Part shown: piece by piece, positions 46,548 through 58,130 of the stretch
How the letters are laid out: each line of letters opens with the position of its first letter
How positions within the stretch are numbered: the stretch's first letter is position 1
Origin: Hyaloscypha bicolor E
Taxonomy: Eukaryota > Ascomycota > Leotiomycetes > Helotiales > Hyaloscyphaceae
DNA: 64,000 nt
Assembly: GCF_002865645.1 (NCBI RefSeq)
Contig: NW_020194585.1
Location: 310,001 to 374,000 of the forward strand
Direction: 5' to 3'
Notes under the pieces: model-generated
What the model was told of the DNA's origin: nothing
Databases searched by the model: none
The model's input: the letters and a program-made list of their open reading frames with translations, nothing else
Translations under genes and position numbers: made by a program

Positions 46548-48441
46548 ATGTTGCTCAAACTCACCACCGCTGTCCTGGCCTTGCTCGCAGGGGCTGCTAG
46601 GGTAGCCTTAGCGAAGCCGACCACATCACCTCCTCACAATCCCCAGGTCGAGATAAAGAATGGCACTCTTCGCGGGCTGTATCTGCCCGCCTTTCACGAG
46701 GACCTTTTCCTTGGCGTGCCTTTTGCTTCTCCGCCAATTGGCGACCTTCGCCTTCGCCATCCCGCTCCCTACGATGAGCACTGGCAACAAGTACGCGATG
46801 CTACGCGCAGAAGCCCTTCCTGCCCCGGATATGCAGGCTTCGATGTTGGTCTCGTGCTGGGGGAAGATTGCTTGACGGTTGATATTGTACGACCCGCTGG
46901 CACTTCGCATAAAGACAGGCTGCCCGTCTTGGTCTGGATCTATGGCGGTGGTAAGTGGGGGTTTTTTTTCAACCGTTCCTAAATTTTCCACGCTGACCGT
47001 AAGGTCCAGGTTTTGATGCTGGTGGGAGTGCGGACCCTAGGTATAACACATCGTACCTTGTCAATGCTTCCGTCGCGATCCACAAGCCTATCATTGTAGT
47101 GAGCATCAACTACCGCGTAGGAGGGTGGGGCTTCCTGGGCTCGAAAGAAATGGCAGCAGCTGGTGCACTGAACATCGGTCTATTTGACCAGCGACTCGCT
47201 CTACAGTGGATTCAAGAAAACATTGCGGCGTTTGGGGGAAACCGAGAGAAGGTGACTATTTCCGGGGAGAGCGCGGGAGCCTTCAGCGTCGGATATCACT
47301 TGACTGCCTTTGATGGGAAGCATAATGGCCTCTTCCGAGCCGCAATTCTGCAGAGCGGGACTGCTCTAGGTCCAGGAAGTGCGTTCATCCATTTTTTAAT
47401 ACCCTTGGCCGGATTCAAAGATATACTGATGCTAATTCGAGGCAGTCAACTCGATCGCTCAGTTAAACACTACGTACCAGCCCGTCTATGATAACGTTAC
47501 AGAGACGGTAGGATGCGGTAACGCAAGCGACACTCTGGGTTGTCTGCGTACAGTCCCATACTCGAAGCTTTTTGCCGCGTTCGAACCATTCGTCATGACG
47601 CCTATTCTTGACGGAGAATTCCTCACCAGGCTCCCGTCCGCATCATTCTCTGCCGGGCTGGTTGCTAACGTTGCAGTGCTCGCTGGCTCGAATACGGACG
47701 AGGGGACCGCGACATTCTTCGGGCCGCGAAATAGTCTCAATACAGATGCCGACGTCCATGCTCTTCTGGCAGGGATGGGTAATGGTCTGGATAACGCCAC
47801 CGTTAGTGAGGCCATGGCTTTGTATCCTGATGATCCGGCGCTAGGTTGCCCATTCGGAACCGGCAGCGAGCGGTTTGCCCGGAACGGGTACATGTACAAG
47901 CGCGGCGCAGCTGTCATCGGCGACGAAGTCATCCACGCCGGTCGGAGGCGCACCACGCAGTACTACTCCAGCACCTCTCCATCGTGTCGCAAACCCGTCT
48001 ACAGTTACCGCTTTGACCAACCGCCCTGGAACGGCATCGAAGAGCTGGTTGCCACCGAAGCACCAGTGTATTCTACCCATTATGCCGAGGTACGTCCCCC
48101 AACCCCCCTCGAAGCATAAATCTATGCTAATTCGCTTGTTCGCACAGATCTGCTTCGTGTTCAACATCAGTCCTAGCATTAGTGCCAATAATACAAACTG
48201 GATCGGCCCCTACCAAAGCTACCACGATCTTTCCACTTTAATCTCCCGCTCCTGGATCTCCTTCGTCCATGACCTGGACCCCAACAACCATGGAGTCCCG
48301 CACGCGCCTCTCTGGCCCGAGTACAGCAAAAGCCACAAAAACATCGTGTTTGCCGTTGGGAACACGATGGTAGAGCCAGATACGTGGCGAACCGAGCAAT
48401 TGGAATTCTGGATGAGGAATTTTGCGCGTTTGAAGACTTAA
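46548..48441 (+). CDS. Secreted type-B carboxylesterase / lipase
   Basis: Four exons, 46548-46950, 47010-47378, 47446-48089 and 48148-48441, giving 569 residues, the usual length for the family. A signal peptide (about 1-22) is followed by LGVPFASPPIGDLRL and EDCLTVDIVRP. The first splice joins WIYGGGFDAGGS, the oxyanion-hole region. The catalytic triad is Ser222 in GESAG, Glu343 in GSNTDEG and His469 in THYAEICFVF. It hydrolyses carboxylic esters outside the cell; the acyl and alcohol preference cannot be read from sequence. All introns are 58-67 bp with phases that agree. It has no obvious partner gene nearby. Confidence 0.93.
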
Positions 48442-49709
48442 CCGTTGCTCTCTTCATAAGAGGTTCGGTCGATGCACAATACGCGCTTGAGATCAATTGC
48501 TCAATGGCACTGTATCCCAAATGACTTATCCGAGAATACTCTATCGCCTAAACATGCTTTTGCTATGTGATTTAATGTTTCCAAACTCGGATTTTAAAGA
48601 TGCTCTAGGAGATCAGAATTGTCGTTATTGCCAAGGGGCTACAATATCGTCGTATAAGCCGTGTGGTGAATAGCATGCGCTCCCTGATTCCTAGTACTAG
48701 TATCGGCGCTCTACGCACTCCTCACCCTGCGGACTATCGACCAGGTGATAGCGAGTTATCTACAACACCAAGGGTTTTCCCAGCATAAGACATCCTCGCG
48801 TGTACTGTATCTCTGAGCATTCAACGTAACAACCTACCCGTTTACGTATACAACAATAGTTTCTCTCCTTAAGACAAAACCGAGTCATCGATCTAAGAAA
48901 CAGCCAATTCCTCATCATCGAAACCAGATAACGAAAACGCACCCCCTGGACAACAAACAAAGGGTGACCTATTTATCCACTTTACGAACATATGGCAGGA
49001 GTTGAGCGCAAAGGAATCGCAATACAAAGTTTTGAACTCTGTGCCGAAGAAAAGAAATCGCGCTCCCGTTTTCGAGAAGAATAAAGTAGGTAGTAAACTC
49101 CATGTCATGCTGGATTGGTTGAGCGTTGTCTTGATACTGTCGTTAGCCCATAGAGAGGGGTTGATATATCTTACCAGTAAAGAGTAAAGGAGCGAAGTAC
49201 TCTATATCATCTCAGCTATGAGCTTGAACCGATTTTCAGCTTATATTAGAGAAACAAGTGATATTGCTCTGAGATCAAATGCTCGGTTCCACAAGATGAT
49301 CTCTGCATTTCCTAAATAGACACATCTTACCCACTAAAGCATCTACCAGAACAGGAAAGATGAATTAAAATAAACATTTTTAAATACTAATTCCCTCGAG
49401 ATCTAGATCTTGAAAGATATGGATATAATAGCTCTAAGTGGTATCTCGCAAAAGAGTCTGCTTCCGTTGACCAGCCCTACTCTGGTACAATTACCTATCC
49501 AACCGTGACTTATAGAGCTGGAGAAATTGAATGGTAATATACAATGACCCAGGAAATCCCTGCTCTCAGGGAGATTCTCCATGTACCCAGATCCCTCACC
49601 TCATGCCACATTGCTCCCACCCCAGCCCCAAACCCCGAGCCATACCTTTCCCTAGATATATATAATCCCAATCCCAACCTCCATCCTGAAACCGGAAAGA
49701 AACTTAGCC
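48442..49709. other. Intergenic, no recognised gene
   Basis: 3' regions of two convergent genes. Short open stretches only. Confidence 0.6.
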
Positions 49710-52700
49710 TTACGCAGCCATCTCACTGATAACACTCTGCGCCGTCCCGGGAGGACCCGCATGCGCCACCAAACTCCCACCCCCACCAGCCTCACCTCCC
49801 TCCTGACTGGCATAAAAAGCCTTATCAAGCGGCCCACCCAACATCTTCAGCACATTCCCCGTCCACCTCGTACAATCCACGATATCAACGCCGAACTCCA
49901 TTCTGCTCAGATCACTCAGTTTCTGCATCGCGGGGCCCGAGTTCGCAAAACTGATAAACTCGACCGTGACCTGCCCTTTCGGGAGGCTTTGCGCTACCAG
50001 CCAATCCGCCATCTCGGTGAGCACGGCTTTCGGGTCGCTGCCGGCCTTCCACTCGCCGTTCGTAAGAATGTAGAAGCTCATTGGGCGAACTATCTTCGGT
50101 GCCACGCCGGCGATCTTCTCGCGCTTCTTCCTGTCGATGCCTTTTTCCTCGGCGGATTTCTGCTGCTGGTATCTGTGGCGGTAGGTCTCAAACTGCAGGG
50201 AGAGGCGCTTGGAGATGTCGGTTGCGGCTTTGAGCTGCGTGGTTTTCTTTTCCAGGTATTGGCAGAGATCAAAGGTGTCTTTGCGGCGCCAGGTGTCGTA
50301 GGAGACGGTGAAGAAGAGCTCGGTGCCGTCCGGGGACATGCCCTTTACGGTGTAGGAGAGGGCTTCGAAGAGGCGCTTTACGTCGGGCCAGACGGATGCC
50401 ATGGATGCGGAGTCGTCGATTATGAAGACCTGTTGAAGGATCAGCGGATAAAGTTTGGGAGGGAAAGGGGGATGATTACATGATCTCGATCGCTGAGCCC
50501 CCTGAGTCGGTGGGCTCCTGGTAGCGGTGGTAATCTCTGGTTCTTTTTAATCTTCTTATTGGCGCGTTTCCATTCAAGGCAGGTGTTGAGAGAAAGGTAT
50601 TCTATGGATGGACCATGTTCGGGGAGGTACGACACTGAACTTGCTGTGTCGGAGCTAGAGTATGGTGGCGGATTAGAGTCCTGCTGGGTAGAGGGGCGGG
50701 AGATCTCATGGGGCGAATTTGAATCATTTCGAAATTTGGTTGGGAAAAGAGAAAACCCGAACCCTCGTTTCGTCGATGGTTTCGGGGAGAGCTTGGATTG
50801 CTGTCCTTCTTGGATCATGGTCGTGAATGAGACTGAATCGGGCTGGATGCTTCCGGAGTAGACGCTCGATGAATGTTGGCTGCCGGCTCGACTTGGTGCT
50901 CGACTTGCAGCTTGGCTTGGGGCTTGACTTTCAGCTTGGCTTGGGGCTTGACTTGCTGCTTGACTGGGCGCTCTGCCGAGACTTGTTCTCTTTTCACTAT
51001 TGGCAGTTCGGGGATCGACAATGGCATTTCCAATATCCCAATCCGGTTGGGTACGGAAGGTCGTCGTAATTTCTTGCGAGAATATCCGAGCAGTCTCTGT
51101 TTTTCGCCGTGGCGCATCGGGAGGTGGGCCGTTGGTGGAGATTGGCCCGTTATTAGGTAGAGGTGGCAGATTTTGCTGCTGGGGTGTAGGTGGAGCTGAG
51201 ATAGGTGCAAAACCATTTTGCTGCAACGGCATCGGTGGAGTTGGACCAGGTACAAATCCACGGTCGACATAGTCGTTACGCACATTCGTTTGTGGTTGAG
51301 TTTGAAATTGAAATTGAGGTGGGATTTGAGATTGACTCAGAGGCTGGAATTGAGGTTGCGGTCGATGTTGAATTTCAAGAGGTGAGGTGACTATATATGC
51401 GTTGTCATACTCACTGTTCCTCAGATTTGACGTATGAGACATAGCTTGAGGCGGTCTCCTGTATTCAAACTGCGGGTGGGGGCGAAACATTCGGTGCCTC
51501 ATAGGTGGTACATCGTTAACACTCGGCTCATACGTGCTGGTATGTGGCGATGATAACGGAGTGGTCGGTGAGGCTTGCGAGTTGTCGTCTACAACTTGCC
51601 AACTGGCTAGAGAGCCATTTATCTCTCTGTCAAGATCCGTTTTCACACTTGCAGCACTACTCAACTGAGCGTGGGTCAACGCCGGGCTGGACATATCGCT
51701 GGGTGGTCTGGCGGGCTGCGAGCTGCTGACGACAGAAGTGGTGACTTGTGATCGCCATTTCTCCACATTGTTGACTTGCTCCGCAATGGATGATAGCCCA
51801 GCTGGCGGGGGCCGTGGAGGGACTGGTAGAGGTTTTGTCGGAGGCAAAGATCGAAGAGGAGGTAAGGATCGGTGTCCACTGCTGTGCCTTGATAACTCGT
51901 CTCCAGCATTTGATCCCAACCTTTGACGTGCTCTCGCGAGCACCCCTTCAGCCTTTCTCCACAAGGCTTTCGCATTCGGCCGGTCTTCCTCCCACAGCAT
52001 TTCTTCCACCATGGAATCTAGGACGTCCTGGGTAATATAATCGGAACGTCTGAGGCGGTCTTCAATCTCTTTGTGCGCGTCAACGACGGATGGCAACACT
52101 CGCTCGCCATCATGGAAACAATCCCCACCCTTGAACAAAATTCTATCCGTATCGGCCATTCGTTGTTTTCGATAATCTTCGAGTCCTTTGAACCCATCCG
52201 CAATCCACATTGCTGCTTCACTGTATATACAGCCAAGGGACCAGATGTCGGCCGGCCAGGTGACCTTGCCCGAACTCCCTGCTGACTGTTCTTCTGAATT
52301 GTACGGTGAGTAGCACTCGGGAGCTTCTACAAAAAGGTCAGCAATTATTCCCCCTGAAGCGAGCTGCTTACCATAAGTCGGGGTATCTTTCATCTCATTG
52401 GCCTTTGGTAATCTGTTCTCGGAAATCTCGCCTCTGACATTGCTCGCCCCGAAATCAGCAAACTTGAATAGCCAGTCCGAGGTCTCTGCACCATTGCCGA
52501 CAACCAGGATATTATCTGGTCTCACATCGAAGTGTCCCCTGCATACATAAGCAGTGAAAGCAAGCAACGTGGAATTGAAAACATACTCTCGAGCAGAATG
52601 GATCGCTTTCAAGCCTTTGATAAGTTGAAAGAGGCCCTCCCAGAAGTTGATGATATCCCCCCCACGACTTGGAGGCGATTCTCTCCTAAAGTAATCCTCT

Positions 52701-53518
52701 AACGAACCTTTATCAGCAAACTCAAGGAGAATATTGTAATTTTCTCCATGGATGTAGCTGCCATAAAACTTGATGATGCTCTCCGCCTGCCTTACACTTC
52801 GAAATCCGTTGATTTTCTGGTTGTAACGATGCTCGCCATCCTTGGTTGGGTACCTCTTGAGCAGGAAGGTATTTGCGTTAGGATTGTTCGCCTTGTTCAA
52901 TTAGCACAGCATGCCCACAGAGCACCAAGCTCTTACCGTTTCTTCCTCACGTGGGATCATCTTGTTATGAGGTCCATAAACCTGGATGACATATTTATTA
53001 GAAATTCCATCGCCTCCACGGGGTTCTTTGCACGTGATCGGGAGGAGTCGCTGATTTCCGAAATGCTTGTGGAGCATATGGGCGTCGAACATAGGAACGC
53101 AGTACATCCTCTGCTTTTCACAAAACCGCCGTAGAAACGTTGGATCGTCGTCCGGTGGAGGAAAACCCACGGGTGGGTGAGTCTCATCAAAGGGGAGCCG
53201 CCGATCTGAAAGCTCGTCGTACCGGGCAAAATGCTCGATGTAGGTCCCTCGCCCAATTCGCAGGAGGATGGCAAACACTGCGACGTGTTCCCGCATAAGA
53301 AATTCTGCGTCCACGGGTGGATACCTGGTTGCAAAGACCTCGCACAGGATCTTGTTCAGCTTTTGGCAGTCATCAGCGGCGAAATAGGCCTTGAGAGTAT
53401 CCAGTGGCATGAAGTAGGCCATTCCATCCCCCGCTATATCCTCGACTACCTCCACCCATGATTGATTCTCCCACTCGAAAAAGGCATCCAGAGCCACATG
53501 TTGGCGAGGCTGTGACAT
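49710..53518 (-). CDS. Kinase-vWA fusion protein (eukaryotic-type kinase with C-terminal von Willebrand A domain)
   Basis: Four exons, 53518-52937, 52891-52587, 52538-50480 and 50429-49710, with introns of 45-50 bp, give 1221 residues. Residues 1-194 are a region I do not recognise. A protein kinase domain follows (about 195-480): FLLKRY with Lys206, HFDVRPDN with Asp300 and Asn305, FADFG (324-326), EAPE and DIWSLGC. The catalytic-loop Lys of HRDxKxxN is Arg302, and the glycine loop is not evident. A long disordered part (about 480-960) is rich in Pro, Gln and Ser and contains APSQA-type repeats near 820-850. The last splice creates FIIDDSASM (984-992), a vWA metal site, followed by a complete vWA-like domain to the end. 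It is likely an intracellular signalling protein; activity and partner unknown. The splice phases all fit, so the fusion is well supported. Confidence 0.88.
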
Positions 53519-55460
53519 TTAGGCGGCAGTTGACGACCGTCCGGGAACCGCACCGTGGGTCTGAGAGCGCAAGTCAGACCGGATGCTGCAGATATAATCC
53601 GGGTGCTGGTGACGATGATCATCTGCACAAGGCTGTAGGTTGTTGGAGGCACGGGATGTTCGAAGGAGGGGACGAGGTCGCATTTTGGGAAAGAAAGATC
53701 TCCATTTCGACCGAAAAAGCAAGGGGGCCGGCTGTGGCCTACTGGGGTGATGAGCGTCCCGACCTGGTCAACGGGGGGTGGGGCGTTCCATTGGGTTGGC
53801 GACGGCAAGTGAGTGAGCCCTGCGGCTGACCCTGTCGCCTAGGGTGCGAAGTGTGGTTTGACGACAGGAGAAGACATGCCGACCCTCTTCTGGCGGTGGG
53901 CATTGGTCGGTTCAGGGGGGGCCAAGACGACTTCAGACATCCCTTCAGAATTTGCCCCCCCGCAGATCGAGCCGTGCTGCAGTCAGGACTCAGGACACGG
54001 GCCCTTGAACATTGGATGGATGGGGGCCTGTGGAAGTGAAGTGCTCGAAAAAGATACAGGAAAGCCGTTTTGATAGGGCCGGGGATACCACCTTCCCAAC
54101 AGGGCCCAGGAAACCATTAAAACGCCACAATGCGCTCTGGGCAAGAGAGTGAGTGCCTCCGCCACTCTCGGTAGACGCGCCACAATCAAGTCCGTGGGAT
54201 ATTGAGCCCCTTGGTTGGCTGTTCCTCCACATGTCTCTGTCGTGGCGTCCATATCACTTTGCCTCCCGGTATTTCTCGAAGACATGGACTTTTTGCATCG
54301 CTTTTTCTTGCTTTCGTTTTCTCCTGATCTTCCTCATTGATACACGTTCCAGACGTTGGGGGGGCGAAAAACCAAAAAAAAAAAACGGGGTGGGAAACGC
54401 ACTTGTGAGAGGTTGTCTGACTGACGAATCTCCTTTGAGCATCTGAGCACGTGGGTGACTGTCGGCCCTTCGAAGGCTACTTGCCAAAACACGCCATCGC
54501 GGACGGGAGGATCTTCCCCCAATTTCACGTGTCAGCGAAATCTTACCCATGGATGGGGAAAAGGATGCTGCTCGGGACGAAAGGGAGACATGTGGAGGAT
54601 GAAGAAGTGGAAAGGTTGACCGTCGTCGTGAGGGAAGTTATGTAATCTCGCTTAACTTAGATCACGTGAATTAAAGTTCGCTCCCCTTGAAGGGGAAACA
54701 TCGAGTGTGAGCCCGAAAGTGTCGTTAACGGGTAAGGACACGGTATGTTGTCATGGTAGCGGAACAGCCAAACATAATTCCCACAAAGGCAGAAAGGGAA
54801 AGGAGTGCCAGCATCTCCCCCGTCATCCCAATCTTTTTCCTACACAAGCCAGCTCGTCCCCTCCCCCGGGAAGCGCAACAAATCTGCAAGATGGAAGACG
54901 GAAACGTGGAGCCAAGCTGTTCTGCCGATGCAGGAACAATCGTAGAATAGTTCTGGAACCGCCCACGGAGCGAGGAGGATAGAATAGCCGAATTCCAGTG
55001 TCAATCCCACCTCTCCTGGTCCCGCTACGCCACGTCCCCCACTCCCAGCCCTACCCATACTGGTATCAACCACCGCTGGTGCTATCTCCCCTTTTGACGA
55101 GTCTTTGAGTCATTTGCCTTTATTACAGGTGATGGCCTAACACCTGCTCAAAATCCGAGATGTGATTGGTGACAACCTCCATTATAATTGACCGGAATGT
55201 CTTGGCCAAACCTGGGCCAGCGTTGGTGAACAGCAGATGCGGAATTTCCTCTTACCAAGGCACGAGCCCCATCGCATCCCTGCCTTCAATGCCATCTCCC
55301 AACTCCCTTCAGTTATGTAGTCGCTTATCTGCAGGTCACGTGCAACATAGCTCGCCCCCTGAATGGGAAACATACGACCTAATGCTCGAGAAACCGCGTA
55401 AGGATTACAAAGAGTTGGAGTTGGGTGGCGCATCGTATTGTTTACGGAAAGCCGTAAGGA
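53519..55460. other. Intergenic, no recognised gene
   Basis: Open stretches of 60-123 codons on both strands overlap one another and show no domain. 53519-53850 is likely promoter of the kinase-vWA gene. Confidence 0.5.
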
Positions 55461-56052
55461 TCAAAAGACCAAGTGAGCTTACGACTTATGACTTACGACT
55501 CAGCACGGGCTCACCCTACCAAAAATCGCAACCCACATACCACGCCCACATACCACGCCCCCTCTCCCTGTGCCTCTATTACTACTTACAATATTTACTC
55601 TCTTTAATTCTTCTCTCACTCTCTCTATAAGTATAATAGTAGGAGAGGGGGGGTATAGGGGGAAAGGGGGGTAAGGGTAAGGAGGGGACCTTGCTAAAAA
55701 TTTACATTGCAAAGTATTAAATTTTTAGTACTTATAGCTTCTAATTTAGCAATTGTTGCCCTAAAATTTAGCAATAAGCAGCCTATAATTATAAAGCTTC
55801 CTTCTCCTCGCGACTCGCATGCCCAAAGCTTCACTTTTCACTTTTCATAACTTGCTCGCTCGCCCTCCTCACCCCTCTCTCTTATATATATTCGCATAAA
55901 TAAAAATTAAATTAAAGAGAGAGTAATATTTTTAAGTAGTAATAGTAAAGGCACAGGGAGAGGGGGCGTAGTATGTGGGCGATTTTTGGTGGGGTGAAGC
56001 ATGCGAGTGCCGAGTCGTAAGTCATAAGTCGTAAGTTCACTTGGTCTTTTGA
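55461..56052. mobile_element. Element with long (about 148 bp) inverted terminal repeats
   Basis: 55461-55610 and 55906-56052 are inverted copies. Both start TCAAAAGACCAAGTGA, then carry TTACGACTTATGACTTACG and CCAAAAATCGC, then a stretch ending CCCCCTCTCCCTGTGCC. The left arm has a duplicated CCACATACCACGC unit that the right arm has once. The interior is AT-rich with a purine run (AGGAGAGGGGGGG). Arms this long in a 592-bp element suggest a foldback or Mutator-type MITE; no target duplication was found. Confidence 0.75.
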
Positions 56053-56197
56053 ATCACATACAGAACAAACAATGTCACCACGAGAGGCCATAGGGTGAGT
56101 TTTTACGCATGTTGCTAAGAGGAACCTGTCCTCGCAAGAAATTTTACAAGCAATAGCAAAGGTTTCTGCTCAATAGGCTTCTTAGCCGGTTCTCATA

Positions 56198-58130
56198 TTA
56201 TCCGCAAGAACTATGTTGAAGGTTGCTAGCAACCTCACTTGATGGGTTCTTGTTCCAATACACTGACCGTTCATTCGTAAACTCTGGAGACTTTTGAGCC
56301 TCTTCATCATCTAGGTGAATCGAGGAGTTGACCTCTTTCGATGGCGGCTCTGGAAAGTCCAAGGAAACGTCCGACATTGTGGAATTGTCGCATGAGTGAG
56401 GTTTTTCTTTCTCTCCTATTTCACATTTTAGCCAAGCCTTGAGAGTGTTCGTAGAAGGTGGAGATCTACTTACCCTGACAGAGGCGTGTAAAGAATGCGG
56501 TCACTGCTGGAAGCCATGTGAGAAGTGCAACAACTTGCCCAAAACCCCATGTTGAACTTGACCAGTCACTCCCTGCCATTATAAACATGGCTTCGCGCAA
56601 ATTTCGGAGCAGCGCGACATGAAACCATGCCATCGCGATGGGAATTAATGACACGACGGTGACGTAAATCTTCCGTCGCTTGGTTAAGAGCTGAACCTCG
56701 AAGCTTGGCGTGTAGACAGAATATAGAATACAAAAAAAGACAAAAAGCATCATCGCGTAGGTTGCCGAAGACATCCGCTGATAGGTTTCTGCCGTGGGCC
56801 CGTTTGAGAGAGCATTGAGCTGATTTTGGAGGCATACTTGGTCCTTCATTCCGGTTTGACCAGTTGTCGCAAAAGTGATGAGTTCGGGTATGAACAAGAG
56901 CATGAAGCTGCAAAAAGAGCAGAGAGTAATAGGCAGACTTTTTTTTCGGACGACTTCATGCTTCGTTATCAAAAGCAATTCGAGGAAGTTGAAGAATGAC
57001 GTGACAACGATTATTTCGGAAGCATACGCGCTGTACTGACTCCAGTCCGTGCCGAACCGTAATAACAGATTGGCCAAAGGAAGGCTGAGCAAATAGTACA
57101 TGGCACCATCTAGGAGGTTCCCTGAGGCATGTTGAAATGAACTCAAAATCCTTCCAGGAATCTTTCCCCAACCACGCAAGCAGGAAAATTCGAAGGACAG
57201 CCAAAGGATAGATACCAGTGCGGTCTCGAACAGATATATGGCAAAGACCTGAAGACTTCTGTTAGTAAAATCAAACTGGCTCAGGTTGATACTTACCCCG
57301 ATGCCATCAAGGTCAGGAATCCCACTGAAACCCGCTGCGCGACACACTTGCGGTCGACAAGCGTCGAATACGGAGCGTGCAAACTCAGTAACGTTCGATA
57401 CATCGGAATGAACAAAGATATTTTGGTACCACCGAACAACTGCTCCATCAATGAAGCCGGAGTAGGTTGCTGGTATCATCCCAGGCCCGAGCTTGCCTAG
57501 GTCGAGCATGGGATTTAATGGAACCAAAAAGGTTTTCCAGAATTGGACCTCTTCTTTGGAATATTGTGGACAGTGATAATCCAAGAGGGAACTATCCAAC
57601 TGATTGATAGCCGTATCATTCAAAGTAAGTAAGAAAGGGACCGTGGCGCTACAATTGCTAGTAAGGTTGAAATCTGACAGTTTGATTGTGAACATTTCCG
57701 GCCCGACGCAGGCTGAATATATTTCCCACAACGCACGCTGGTACCAGGTGATGTTTACAAAGGTCCAGTTGTACGAACTCAAGCCGTTCGGGTTGACTGC
57801 CATAGAAAGATTGGCTCCATTTATCCACAGCGTTGACATTTCCGCTTGCAAAATGTTGAGGACAGCTGAATTGTCCGTGTATTGTGTAGGAAGTGCAGCC
57901 TGAAGGAAATCGAGATTTAAAGTGCTGTTGCCGTATGGCTTATAGGCATAAGTGTTATCGCGATGGGTGGGGCGACTAGTGTTCAGGGCTGTTGAATTCA
58001 ACACTCTCCAGTATTGCGAAGGGTTGTTGACATCATACCAGTCCATGGCAATCGTGCAATTCGTGGCGAAATTGAGGCCGATGACGATATTTGCTGCGTT
58101 GAGAGCAACATCTGTGAGGTTCACATCCAT
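56198..58130 (-). CDS. Fungal multispanning membrane protein with large glycosylated N-terminal domain
   Basis: Three exons, 58130-57297, 57248-56474 and 56415-56198, with introns of 48 bp (branch CTAAC) and 58 bp; 608 residues. Residues 1-278 are hydrophilic, with many N-x-S/T sites and Cys residues and so probably outside the membrane; they end GFSGIPDLDGIG. About seven membrane helices follow (VFAIYLFETALVSILWL onward, to about 535). The last exon gives a 72-residue acidic, Ser-rich cytoplasmic tail. The second intron can also be read as retained, which would end the protein a few codons after LCQG. No signal peptide is visible from this ATG; an upstream exon may be missing. The GFSG motif followed by a G-(I/L)-G turn links it to the membrane protein at 19156-20688. 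Function unknown. Confidence 0.8.
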
